From assembly GCA_029865675.1 (NCBI GenBank), contig JARXAU010000075.1, positions 1 through 10,289 on the forward strand: a DNA stretch of 10,289 nt, written 5' to 3'. Origin of the DNA: Rhodoferax sp. Lineage in GTDB: Bacteria; Pseudomonadota; Gammaproteobacteria; Burkholderiales; Burkholderiaceae_C. The translations under genes were made by a program, and so were the position numbers. Positions 1 through 6,717 of the stretch are shown here, one piece after another. The notes beneath the pieces were generated by a model, which saw nothing but the letters and a program-made list of their open reading frames with translations, did no database searches and was not told the origin of the DNA. Position 1 is the first letter of the stretch; every line of letters begins with the position of its first letter.

Positions 1-494
1 CAAGGGCTGACCTGCAGCGTCCAGGCCCTTAGCTGTTCGAGCCCCACGGGCTCGTAGGGCATGACTTTGAGCGTCGTCTGGTACACCGGACCGATGGCGA
101 TATAGGAAGGATTTGCCGCCTGCGCGATGGCCCATTCATCCGGTGTGTGGGTACTCAGGCCAAGTCGCATGCCAGAAGCCCGTAGCCGCTCGCGCTGCGT
201 AACACTGAGCGCGGCCCAGTCTTCCTGTCCCAGATGCACCCCATAGGCGCCCTCGGCCAAGGCCAGTTCCCAATGGTCATTGATAAAGATCTGCGCACCC
301 GCAACGTCTCGCCCCGCAGCCACCGACTCCCGCACCTGCGATGCAAGGGCCGCATCGTCATGCCCCAGGGGCTTATGGCGCAGTTGAATGCTGCGCACTC
401 CCCAGTCCAAGAGTCGTTTCACCCAATCCGCATCAGGGACTACGGGATAAAAACCCAATGCGCCATTAAGCGCTGGAAAGCCTTGTGGTGCCAT
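1..494 (-). CDS. thiE: Thiamin-phosphate synthase ThiE, C-terminus cut by window edge
   Basis: ThiE condenses hydroxymethylpyrimidine diphosphate with thiazole phosphate (carboxylate) to give thiamin phosphate in the cytoplasm. About 164 residues are visible of a family usually ~200-220 long; the 3' end lies beyond position 1. Family motifs appear in order: IQLRHK (residues 36-41), FINDHWELALAEGAYGVHLGQED (about 70-92, the substrate- and Mg-binding TIM-barrel strands) and IAIGPVYQTTLK (132-143), where the Lys is in the phosphate/diphosphate loop. I chose the ATG at 494 because AGGGAG lies 6 nt before it. An in-frame ATG at 509 forms an ATGA overlap with the thiG stop but has no Shine-Dalgarno sequence upstream; it would add five residues. 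It is the last visible gene of the riboswitch-controlled thi operon and is probably translationally coupled to thiG. Identification is firm. Confidence 0.95.
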   Translation of the reverse strand, partial: MAPQGFPALNGALGFYPVVPDADWVKRLLDWGVRSIQLRHKPLGHDDAALASQVRESVAAGRDVAGAQIFINDHWELALAEGAYGVHLGQEDWAALSVTQRERLRASGMRLGLSTHTPDEWAIAQAANPSYIAIGPVYQTTLKVMPYEPVGLEQLRAWTLQVSP

Positions 495-505
495 TACGGT
501 CTCCC

Positions 506-1321
506 TCATTGCGCGTGCCAAAACGGCATGCCTACCGTGGGCGTGGACGCTTGTGCGGCGCTACGCTCTGGAATGGGCGCCGATACAAAGGCGCCGCGTC
601 CTGCCGACACGGCTTGGGCAAACGCATGGGCCATGCGCACCGGGTCACCGGCCTGGGCTACCGCTGTATTGAGGAGCACGGCGTCGAAACCAAATTCCAT
701 GACTTGGGCGGCATGGGAGGGGCGGCCCAGGCCCGCATCCACCACCAAAACGGCGTCTGGCATCCGCCGGCGCATGGTTTCCAGCGCATAGGGATTCATG
801 GGCCCACGGCCCGTTCCAATGGGTGCAGCCCAGGGCATCACTGCCGCGCAGCCCACGCCATGCAGGCGCTGGGCCATCACCAGGTCATCCGTGGTGTAGG
901 CAAATACCGCGAAGCCATCTTTGCTTAGCTGGGTAGCAGCCTCCAGTGTCGCCATAAGGTCGGGCTGCAAGGTGTAGTCATCGCCAATGACCTCCAGCTT
1001 TATCCAGGATGTGTCAAATATTTCCCGCGCCATATGGGCCAAGGTGATGGCCTCCTGTGCGCCATGGCAACCCGCCGTGTTAGGCAGCACGTGGCAGCCC
1101 AGCGATTGAATTTTTTGCCAGAAATGGTTCCCGCCACCACTCCCGGGCTGCAGACGGCGCAATCCGACCGTCAGGACTTCGGTCTGGCTGATGGTCGCGG
1201 CGTCGCTAAGCACTTGCAACGAGGGATAGTGCGCCGTCCCCAAAAACAGGCGGCTCTTGAGCTTGACTCCGGCGACCTGCCAAGCGCTATCAGACCCATA
1301 AGTGTGTACGTTTGTTTGCAT
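506..1321 (-). CDS. thiG: Thiazole synthase ThiG
   Basis: ThiG builds the thiazole phosphate moiety of thiamin from deoxyxylulose 5-phosphate, dehydroglycine (from ThiO) and sulfur delivered as ThiS thiocarboxylate. The protein has 271 residues, normal for the family. The Schiff-base lysine is K108 in the WIKLEVIGD strand. Other signatures are LPNTAGC (79-85), MPWAAPIGTGRGPMN (about 162-176, phosphate binding) and VDAGLGRPSHAAQVMEFG (about 194-211), followed by DAVLLNTA and the C-terminal MAHAFAQAV helix. The start ATG is 1 nt after the thiS stop and is served by GGAGG (1327-1331), which is formed by the Gly-Gly codons of thiS with a 5-nt spacer, so translation is probably coupled. The N-terminal loop reads GTAHYPS rather than the common GTGKYPS; I think this is lineage variation. 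The C-terminal ~25 residues are Ala/Ser/Pro-rich and outside the conserved barrel. Confidence 0.97.
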   Translation of the reverse strand: MQTNVHTYGSDSAWQVAGVKLKSRLFLGTAHYPSLQVLSDAATISQTEVLTVGLRRLQPGSGGGNHFWQKIQSLGCHVLPNTAGCHGAQEAITLAHMAREIFDTSWIKLEVIGDDYTLQPDLMATLEAATQLSKDGFAVFAYTTDDLVMAQRLHGVGCAAVMPWAAPIGTGRGPMNPYALETMRRRMPDAVLVVDAGLGRPSHAAQVMEFGFDAVLLNTAVAQAGDPVRMAHAFAQAVSAGRGAFVSAPIPERSAAQASTPTVGMPFWHAQ

Positions 1322-1322
1322 C

Positions 1323-1532
1323 TCAGCCTCCGGTAATGGGTGCGATCACGTCCACGCGATCACCGTGCGCAAGCACGCGCTGCGGCCAATCGCCCCGATG
1401 CACCAAATGGTTGTTGATGGCGCAGGCCATCGCGGTGTTGAGCGCGTAGCCACGTTCGAGCAGCAAGTCCTGCAAGGAGTTTGCAGTCGTTTCACAGGCT
1501 GCACCGTTGACATGAAGGGCAAGCGGGGTCAT
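1323..1532 (-). CDS. thiS: Sulfur carrier protein ThiS
   Basis: ThiS is a small ubiquitin-fold sulfur carrier. Its C-terminal Gly-Gly is adenylylated and converted to a thiocarboxylate, which donates sulfur to ThiG. The 69-residue product (family usually ~65-70) ends in PITGG, the required diglycine tail. It also has the expected short VNG strand near the start, the SLQDLLLERGY helix and the HGDRVDVIAPITGG segment. The ATG overlaps the thiO stop as ATGA, typical of translational coupling; upstream there is only a weak GGAA-like ribosome site. The final two codons double as the Shine-Dalgarno sequence of thiG. No adenylyltransferase (ThiF/MoeB type) is encoded in this window, so that partner must be elsewhere. 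Confidence 0.96.
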   Translation of the reverse strand: MTPLALHVNGAACETTANSLQDLLLERGYALNTAMACAINNHLVHRGDWPQRVLAHGDRVDVIAPITGG

Positions 1533-2629
1533 GTTGATGATTCCAGTAGGTTGCGGGTTAGAGTTTCAACGAGCGCCGGAGCGCACAAATAGCCGTGGCG
1601 GTACAAACCATTGATATGCCAAATGCCGTCGTTGAGTTTGCAAGTCGGCTGGTCGTTGTCCAGTGCGGGTCGAAGTGCACTGGACAAACTGATGAGTCGC
1701 GCTTCGCCGAAGGCTGGATGCAGGCTGTACAAGGCGCTACCCAACTCCAACATGGACCGCACGGTGACGGGACCGACATCCTCTGATTCGAGTTCGGTGG
1801 CACCGACCACAAAAAGGTGGTTCGGGCGCGGCACCACGTAGAGCTGGTAGCGCGGATGCATGAGGCGTACCGGGCGCTGAAGTTCCATGCCTATGCATTC
1901 CACGCGCAAGACCTCGCCGCGCACGCCCCGCAATGCGGGCAAAAGCGTCTTGCTGCCCACCCCCCGGGCATCTACCACCCGGTCAACCGCAACACTGAGC
2001 TCCTCTCTCCCGCCCTGCCCTGCCGCACGCTCACCTTGCAGGCGGTGGGGTTCTAAGGTGTGGACGTCAACCTCTGTGAGCCATACGCAACCCAGGCGAC
2101 GGATTTCTTGGGCCAAGGCAGCCATCCATTGGTCGTTTGCCAGCTGTCCCTCACCCTGCAAATACAGGCCCTGGTTAAAGCGCCCGGCCAGCGCGGGCTC
2201 CAAAGTGGCTACCTCGGCGCCGTCAAGGCTATGCACCTGGTGCTGGTAGGCAACGGGTAGTTTGTGGTGCAAGAGGCGTGTGAAGTGTTCCAGTGAACTC
2301 TGGTCTGGACTATGGGCTACAACCAGCGAACCCTGCTGTCGGTAGTAAACCGGTTGGGCGTCTGCAGCCGTGTTGGCAGCAGATAGCTCGTCTATCCACT
2401 GCGGCCACAAGGTCATTGAACGCTGGCCCAGTGCAAACACGACGGCATCGGACACCGCCAGCTCGGCCAGGGGCGATAGCATGGCTGCGGCCACCATGGC
2501 GGCAGTGTCCAGCGCTTCAGGAGGACGCACATCCATCAAAGTCACTCGACAACCCGCGCGCAGCAGTCGCCATGCCAGCATGCGCCCGGCTAGGCCAGCA
2601 CCTGCAATGCCGACGTGCAGACTTGCCAT
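1529..2629 (-). CDS. thiO: Glycine oxidase ThiO (FAD-dependent)
   Basis: ThiO oxidises glycine with O2 to iminoacetate (dehydroglycine) for ThiG, the aerobic alternative to the radical-SAM enzyme ThiH. The product has 366 residues, normal for the family. The N-terminus carries a Rossmann FAD site GIAGAGLAGRMLAWRLL (about residues 7-23) with the ribose-binding acidic residue in TLMD (D33). The substrate/FAD C-terminal region shows SSALRPALDNDQP and HINGLYRHGYLCAPAL, matching the YR(N/H)G..(L/I)AP signature with its substrate-binding Arg. The ATG at 2629 is preceded directly by an in-frame GTG at 2632; neither has a strong Shine-Dalgarno sequence, which fits a gene whose translation is controlled by its leader. 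It is the first gene after the TPP riboswitch, and its stop overlaps the thiS start. A general D-amino-acid oxidase/dehydrogenase is excluded mainly by operon context. Confidence 0.94.
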   Translation of the reverse strand: MASLHVGIAGAGLAGRMLAWRLLRAGCRVTLMDVRPPEALDTAAMVAAAMLSPLAELAVSDAVVFALGQRSMTLWPQWIDELSAANTAADAQPVYYRQQGSLVVAHSPDQSSLEHFTRLLHHKLPVAYQHQVHSLDGAEVATLEPALAGRFNQGLYLQGEGQLANDQWMAALAQEIRRLGCVWLTEVDVHTLEPHRLQGERAAGQGGREELSVAVDRVVDARGVGSKTLLPALRGVRGEVLRVECIGMELQRPVRLMHPRYQLYVVPRPNHLFVVGATELESEDVGPVTVRSMLELGSALYSLHPAFGEARLISLSSALRPALDNDQPTCKLNDGIWHINGLYRHGYLCAPALVETLTRNLLESST

Positions 2630-2771
2630 CACCAGGCAGAGCCAGGCAAGGGGGTGTTCACTGTCTCAGAAGATGGGATCAAGGCAGTCTCCGGTTGAAG
2701 GTGGAGCCTGCCTGGGCTACCGGGGAGAGCATGGGCTTTTAAAGCCGTGCAAGGTCCGGTGCCAACATTCG
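2630..2771 (-). promoter_or_regulatory. thi leader / putative riboswitch expression platform
   Basis: This is the ~140-nt untranslated stretch between the TPP aptamer and thiO. On the minus strand CCAGGCAG (2715-2708) is the perfect reverse complement of CTGCCTGG (2639-2632), which ends directly at the thiO GTG/ATG start. A second near copy, TTGCCTGG (2649-2642), can pair over 7 nt. A CAAC-GAAT-GTTG hairpin (2774-2763) would compete with the 3' strand of aptamer P1. A further short hairpin, GGCTT-TAA-AAGCC (2746-2734), has no U-tract. Together these suggest start-site masking rather than termination. The folding is inferred by eye. Confidence 0.5.
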
Positions 2772-2862
2772 TTGTTCCCTACGCGGGAATGACCCCGATC
2801 AGGTTCAGCGGGTTCCACCTTAGTGGTCTCAGCCTCGACTTACGTCTTTGGCGCCCCGACAA
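2772..2862 (-). promoter_or_regulatory. TPP riboswitch (thi box) controlling thiOSGE
   Basis: Read on the minus strand, the aptamer core is nearly canonical: CGGGGCGCC at the 5' side, GGCTGAGA (2834-2827), ACCCGCTGAACCTGATC (ending at 2797) and GCGTAGGGAA (2784-2775). P1 can form from TTGT (2862-2859) with ACAA (2775-2772), P2 from GCC/GGC, and P3 from GAC-GTAA-GTC. A small optional stem CCAC/GTGG sits before the ACCCGCTGA arm, and GGGG/CCC forms P5. Binding of thiamin diphosphate should lower expression of the downstream thi genes. No hairpin followed by a U-run is visible after it, which argues for translational control. Confidence 0.97.
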
Positions 2863-2897
2863 GCAAAATAAGTGTATATAAATTTTAAAAAGAGTAG
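2863..2897 (-). promoter_or_regulatory. Probable thi operon promoter in the AT-rich gap
   Basis: Only 35 nt separate the decarboxylase stop codon from the riboswitch P1, and this gap is strikingly AT-rich compared with the GC-rich surroundings. On the minus strand it contains TATATA/TATACA around 2880-2873 as possible -10 elements. I find no convincing TTGACA-like -35 at the right distance. The position, directly before the aptamer, is the main argument. No terminator hairpin for the decarboxylase is visible here, so read-through into the riboswitch leader is also possible. Confidence 0.35.
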
Positions 2898-5186
2898 TTA
2901 GACCCGAACGCAATCCGCAAAATAGTGCTTCTTGCCGTCAACGCCCTCTTCTTCCACCAAGCCGTGGATGTCAGTCTCGAACCCGGGGCACTGGCTATTG
3001 AACTCGCGGGCGAACTTCAGGTAGTCCACGATTTTCTTGTTAAACACCTCGCCCGGAATGAGCAAGGGAATGCCCGGTGGGTAGGGTGTGACCAGTCCCA
3101 CAGTAACGCGGCCTTCCAGGTGGTCGATCTCCACCCGATCGGTCAAGCGCTGTGCGATGTGGGCGTACGCGTCGCTGGGCTTCATGGCCGGGGTCAGGTC
3201 GCTCAGGTACATATCGGTGGTCAGGCGCGCGATGTCGTACTTGGCGTAGAGCGCGTGCAAGTGCTGGCACAGATCGGCTAGGCCCATGCGCTCGTAGCGC
3301 GGGTGCTTTTTGCAGAACTCGGGCAGGATGCGCCACATAGGCTGGTTCTTGTCGTAGTCGTCTTTGAACTGCTGCAGCGCGGTCAGCATGCTGTTCCAAC
3401 GGCCCTTGGTGATGCCGATGGTGAACATGATGAAGAAGCTGTACAGACCGGTTTTTTCCACCACCACGCCGTGCTCGGCCAAAAACTTGGTCACGATGCT
3501 CGCCGGGATGCCGGTTTTGGCGAACTTGCCGTTCAAGTCCATGCCCGGCGTGACGATAGTGGCCTTGATCGGGTCCAGCATATTGAAGCCGGTCGCCATC
3601 TTGCCAAAGCCGTGCCAGTTAACGCCGGCCTTGGCCTTGGCGGACTCGCCTTTGATGATCCAGTTGTCGGCGCGGCCAATGCCTTCTTCGGCAAACTTTT
3701 CCGGTCCCCAGACTTTGAACCACCAGTCGGCGCCGTACTCCTCGTCCACCTTGCGCATGGCGCGGCGAAAGTCCAGTGCCTCTGCGATGCTTTCTTCCAC
3801 CAGCGCAGTGCCGCCGGGCGGCTCCATCATGGCCGCAGCCACGTCGCAGCTGGCAATGATGCTGTACTGCGGGCTGGTGCTGGTGTGCATCAAATACGCC
3901 TCGTTGAACAGGTGTTTGTCCAGCTTGACGGTTTGCGAGTCTTGCACCAGCACATGGCTGGCCTGGCTGATGCCTGCCAGCAGCTTATGGATGGACTGGG
4001 TGGCGTAGACCATGGCTTTTTTCGGCCTTGGCCGCTTTTTGCCCATGGAGTGGTAGCTGCCATAAAACGGGTGGAAGGCCGCGTGGGGCAACCAGGCTTC
4101 GTCAAAGTGAATGTTATCCACGTAGCCGTCTAGCATCTTCTTTACGGTCTCGGTGTTGTAGAGCACGCCGTCGTAGGTGGATTGCGTGAGCGTCAGCACG
4201 CGTGGCTGAATGGTGGCTGCGTCCACACCGGCCAAATGCTCCTTGATCAACGGGTTGGCCTTGATCTTGGCGCGGATGTTGGCGGGCTCAAACTCACTTT
4301 GCGGAATGGGCCCGATGATGCCAAAGTGGTTGCGCGTGGGCTTCAAGAACACCGGAATCGCGCCCGTCATGATGATGGCGTGCAGGATGGACTTGTGGCA
4401 GTTGCGGTCCACCACCACCACGTCATTGGGCGCCACGGTGTGGTGCCAGACCATTTTGTTGCTGGTGCTGGTGCCGTTGGTCACAAAGAAACAGTGGTCA
4501 GCGTTAAAAATGCGCGCCGCGTTGCGCTCACTGGCACCAATGGCGCCATTGTGGTCCAGCAACTGACCCAGCTCTTCTACCGCGTTGCAGACGTCGGCGC
4601 GCAGCATGTTTTCGCCATAAAACTGGTGGTACATCTGGCCCACCGGACTTTTAAGAAACGCAACGCCGCCCGAGTGGCCGGGGCAATGCCAGGAGTAGGA
4701 ACCGTCTTCCGCGTAGTCCAGCAGCGCCTTAAAGAACGGCGGCTGCACGCCTTCCAAATAGCTTTTGGCCTCGCGGATGATGTGGCGAGCCACAAACTCG
4801 GGCGTATCTTCAAACATATGGATGAAGCCGTGCAGTTCACGCAAGATGTCGTTGGGAATATGGCGGCTGGTCTTGGTCTCGCCGTAGACGTAAATTGGCA
4901 CATCCAGGTTTTTGCGCCGCACTTCTTCGATGAAGTGGCGCAAATTCAGCACCGCCGGGTCCAGGTCCGGGCCGGGGGTGAACTCTTCGTCGTCGATGGA
5001 CAGGATGAAGGCGCTGGCGCGGCTCTGCTGCTGGGCAAACTGGCTCAGGTCGCCGTAGCTGGTGACGCCCAAGACTTCTAGCCCCTCGGACTCGATGGCC
5101 TGGGCCAGGGCGCGGATGCCTAAACCCGAAGTGTTTTCGGAGCGAAAGTCTTCATCAATAATGATGATGGGAAAACGAAACTTCAT
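2898..5186 (-). CDS. PLP-dependent Orn/Lys/Arg decarboxylase, LdcA/AdiA-like
   Basis: This large fold-type I decarboxylase converts a basic amino acid (lysine, arginine or ornithine) to its polyamine/diamine product with release of CO2. The 762-residue length matches the family (~710-760). The N-terminal wing/receiver-like domain (1 to ~140) begins MKFRFPIIIIDEDF. The PLP domain contains CPGHSGG (168-174), TNGTSTSNK (236-244, phosphate loop), HFDEAW (360-365, Asp on the pyridine N) and ATQSIHK, with the internal-aldimine lysine K401. SPQYSIIASCDVAAAMM follows, then the C-terminal domain. The usual motif is S-T-H-K, so Ile at the Thr position is a mild oddity. I chose the ATG at 5186 because GGAG lies 7 nt upstream; a TTG nine codons earlier is in frame but lacks support. 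Overall sequence feel is closest to Pseudomonas LdcA-type lysine decarboxylases, but substrate cannot be fixed from sequence alone. It is divergent from the NfeD/QmcA pair. Confidence 0.93.
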   Translation of the reverse strand: MKFRFPIIIIDEDFRSENTSGLGIRALAQAIESEGLEVLGVTSYGDLSQFAQQQSRASAFILSIDDEEFTPGPDLDPAVLNLRHFIEEVRRKNLDVPIYVYGETKTSRHIPNDILRELHGFIHMFEDTPEFVARHIIREAKSYLEGVQPPFFKALLDYAEDGSYSWHCPGHSGGVAFLKSPVGQMYHQFYGENMLRADVCNAVEELGQLLDHNGAIGASERNAARIFNADHCFFVTNGTSTSNKMVWHHTVAPNDVVVVDRNCHKSILHAIIMTGAIPVFLKPTRNHFGIIGPIPQSEFEPANIRAKIKANPLIKEHLAGVDAATIQPRVLTLTQSTYDGVLYNTETVKKMLDGYVDNIHFDEAWLPHAAFHPFYGSYHSMGKKRPRPKKAMVYATQSIHKLLAGISQASHVLVQDSQTVKLDKHLFNEAYLMHTSTSPQYSIIASCDVAAAMMEPPGGTALVEESIAEALDFRRAMRKVDEEYGADWWFKVWGPEKFAEEGIGRADNWIIKGESAKAKAGVNWHGFGKMATGFNMLDPIKATIVTPGMDLNGKFAKTGIPASIVTKFLAEHGVVVEKTGLYSFFIMFTIGITKGRWNSMLTALQQFKDDYDKNQPMWRILPEFCKKHPRYERMGLADLCQHLHALYAKYDIARLTTDMYLSDLTPAMKPSDAYAHIAQRLTDRVEIDHLEGRVTVGLVTPYPPGIPLLIPGEVFNKKIVDYLKFAREFNSQCPGFETDIHGLVEEEGVDGKKHYFADCVRV

Positions 5187-5337
5187 CAGGGCGCTCCAAC
5201 AGCTAAGCCGCAAAAATAATAGGAGCGCGAAGTGTAAGGACTAAATACGGCACTGACGCTGCGGTGCAACATCTGGTGGCCACAATCAAGACACGTTTGA
5301 ACCGTGGTCAAAATTGAAAAAAATGGAGGCGTATGCG
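5187..5337. promoter_or_regulatory. Divergent intergenic promoter region
   Basis: This 151-bp gap lies between the divergently transcribed decarboxylase and nfeD genes and must contain promoters for both. For the decarboxylase, TATTAT on the minus strand (5221-5216) is a good -10 match about 30 nt before the ATG, but its -35 is poor. For the plus-strand pair the Shine-Dalgarno GGAGG (5325-5329) is clear, but no convincing promoter hexamer pair was found. A small inverted repeat TTTGA-N7-TCAAA (5296-5312) could be an operator half-site pair; this is speculative. Confidence 0.45.
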
Positions 5338-5763
5338 ATGGACGAGTCAACGTTTTGGTGGGTTGCGGCGGGCTTGGCAGTGGCCGCTGAACTAATCACC
5401 GGCACTTTCTACCTTCTGATGCTTGCAACTGGACTGGCCGCAGCAGCTTTGGTGGCTGCCACGGGTGCTCCCATGGCAGCCCAAATTACTTCAGCCGCTT
5501 TGGTGGGCGGCAGCGCAGTGCTGGTGCTGCGCTGGGCCCGGTCACGCAACACGCAAGCGCCGTTGTCGCAAGCCAACAGGGACATCCATTTGGACATTGG
5601 CCAGACGGTGCACATTGCGCAGTGGGACGCTAACGGCAGCGCGCAAGTGCACTACCGCGGCGCCAACTGGACGGCGATTCACCGCGCTGGCGTGACGCCG
5701 GTCGCAGGTGAGCACAGGGTCGTTGAGGTTATTGGTTCACGTCTTTTGGTCGATAAAACGTAA
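5338..5763 (+). CDS. NfeD family membrane protein (YbbJ-like partner of QmcA)
   Basis: This is a 141-residue short NfeD-family protein (E. coli YbbJ type, ~150 residues). The N-terminal half is hydrophobic with membrane segments at about residues 5-42 (one or two helices rich in Ala/Leu) and 46-66, ending in the basic RWARSR. The C-terminal half (about 84-140) has the NfeD OB-fold pattern: LDIGQTVHIAQWDANGSAQVHYRGANWTAI, then GEHRVVEVIGSRLLV. These proteins are known to accompany SPFH/stomatin proteins in the inner membrane and are thought to help assemble or regulate them. The ATG at 5338 has GGAGG at 5325-5329 with an 8-nt spacer; an in-frame ATG at 5323 overlaps that site and is less likely. 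The qmcA-like gene starts 12 bp after the stop, so the two are surely an operon. Confidence 0.9.
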   Translation: MDESTFWWVAAGLAVAAELITGTFYLLMLATGLAAAALVAATGAPMAAQITSAALVGGSAVLVLRWARSRNTQAPLSQANRDIHLDIGQTVHIAQWDANGSAQVHYRGANWTAIHRAGVTPVAGEHRVVEVIGSRLLVDKT

Positions 5764-5775
5764 TTAGGGGGTTCT

Positions 5776-6684
5776 ATGGAAATTGCATTGGTTTTGTTGG
5801 TGGTGGCTGTCATTTTTATCACCCAGTCCGTCCGGGTCGTGCCCCAGCAGCACGCTTGGGTAATTGAACGTTTGGGCAAGTATTTAGGCACGCTCACGCC
5901 GGGGCTGAATTTTTTGGTGCCCTTCATTGACCGTGTGGCCTACAAGCACGTGCTCAAAGAAATTCCGCTGGACATCCCCAGCCAGGTTTGCATCACCCGC
6001 GACAACACGCAGTTGCAGGTGGACGGCATTCTGTATTTCCAGGTGACGGACGCCATGCGCGCCAGCTACGGCTCGTCCAACTACATCGTGGCCATTTCTC
6101 AGCTGGCGCAAACGTCGCTGCGCTCGGTGATTGGCAAGCTGGAATTAGACAAAACCTTTGAGGAGCGCGACATCATCAACGCCCAAGTGGTAGCTGCGAT
6201 TGACGAAGCGGCGCTGAACTGGGGAGTGAAGGTGCTGCGCTACGAGATCAAGGACCTGACGCCGCCCAAAGAGATCTTGCACGCCATGCAAGCGCAAATC
6301 ACCGCAGAGCGCGAAAAGCGGGCGCTGATTGCGGCGTCGGAAGGCCGGCGCCAAGAGCAAATCAACATTGCCACGGGCGAGCGCGAGGCCTTTATTGCCC
6401 GCTCTGAGGGCGAAAAACAAGCGGTCATCAACAAAGCGGAAGGCGAGGCGGCGTCCATTACCGCAGTGGCCAACGCCACGGCGCAGGCCATTGAGCGCAT
6501 TGCAGCGGCCATTCGCCAGCCCGGCGGCGAGCAGGCAGTGCAGCTCAAAGTGGCCGAGCGCGCAGTGGACGCCTACAGCCGGGTGGCGGCGGACGCCACC
6601 ACCACGCTGATCATTCCCGGCAATATGAGCGAGGTGTCTACGCTGATTGGCACGGCCATGAAGATGGTGCAAAGCGTCAAATAG
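5776..6684 (+). CDS. qmcA: SPFH/stomatin-family membrane protein, QmcA-like
   Basis: This 302-residue protein matches E. coli QmcA (~305 residues) throughout. Residues 2-16 form an N-terminal membrane anchor. The SPFH/band 7 domain follows (about 17-180), with VRVVPQQHAWVIERLGKYLGTLTPGLNFLVPFIDRV-type start, LDIPSQ, ITRDN and the conserved LRYEIKDLTPPKEI stretch. Residues ~178-232 are an Ala/Glu-rich predicted coiled coil with EGE/REA repeats, the oligomerisation zone of stomatins. Homologues form cage- or ring-like assemblies on the inner membrane, interact with FtsH-type protease complexes and mark membrane microdomains. Ribosome site AGGGGG (5766-5771) precedes the ATG. It is co-transcribed with the NfeD protein and converges on the glycosyltransferase gene with a 17-bp gap. 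The symbol is by similarity to E. coli; a related stomatin-like name would be equally acceptable. Confidence 0.93.
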   Translation: MEIALVLLVVAVIFITQSVRVVPQQHAWVIERLGKYLGTLTPGLNFLVPFIDRVAYKHVLKEIPLDIPSQVCITRDNTQLQVDGILYFQVTDAMRASYGSSNYIVAISQLAQTSLRSVIGKLELDKTFEERDIINAQVVAAIDEAALNWGVKVLRYEIKDLTPPKEILHAMQAQITAEREKRALIAASEGRRQEQINIATGEREAFIARSEGEKQAVINKAEGEAASITAVANATAQAIERIAAAIRQPGGEQAVQLKVAERAVDAYSRVAADATTTLIIPGNMSEVSTLIGTAMKMVQSVK

Positions 6685-6699
6685 AACCGTCGCGCTGAG

Positions 6700-6717
6700 C
6701 CTTAACCAGCTTTAAGG
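6700..6717. repeat. Short inverted repeat at the convergent gene junction
   Basis: CCTTAA (6700-6705) and TTAAGG (6712-6717) are perfect inverted arms around a 6-nt loop. The repeat lies between the qmcA stop and the last codons of the opposing gene, and includes that gene's TAA stop. It could end transcripts from both sides, but there is no U-run on either strand, so it is a weak terminator candidate at best. Confidence 0.3.

Noticed and set aside
234..928. Plus-strand open frames opposite thiE and thiG
   Set aside because: They lie antisense to genes with full catalytic motifs; their translations are Arg/His/Ala-rich without recognisable domains.
2734..2746. GGCTT-TAA-AAGCC hairpin as a riboswitch terminator
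   Set aside because: The stem is only 5 bp with a 3-nt loop and no U-run follows on the minus strand.
2679..2768. Two tiny minus-strand reading frames in the thi leader (2768-2739 and 2732-2679) as possible leader peptides
   Set aside because: Neither has a Shine-Dalgarno sequence or a run of regulatory codons, and an aptamer already explains the control.
3303..5081. Long open frames on the plus strand opposite the decarboxylase (3303-4133 and 4182-5081)
   Set aside because: They are antisense to a clearly conserved gene, show no family motif and no good ribosome site, and are the expected by-product of GC-rich codon use.
5187..5213. Upstream TTG start for the decarboxylase adding nine residues
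   Set aside because: The ATG at 5186 has GGAG 7 nt upstream and gives the expected family N-terminus; the extra residues do not resemble it.
6700..6717. CCTTAA/TTAAGG inverted repeat as a bidirectional terminator
   Set aside because: The 6-bp AT-rich stem lacks a U-run on both sides, so it is listed only as a repeat.
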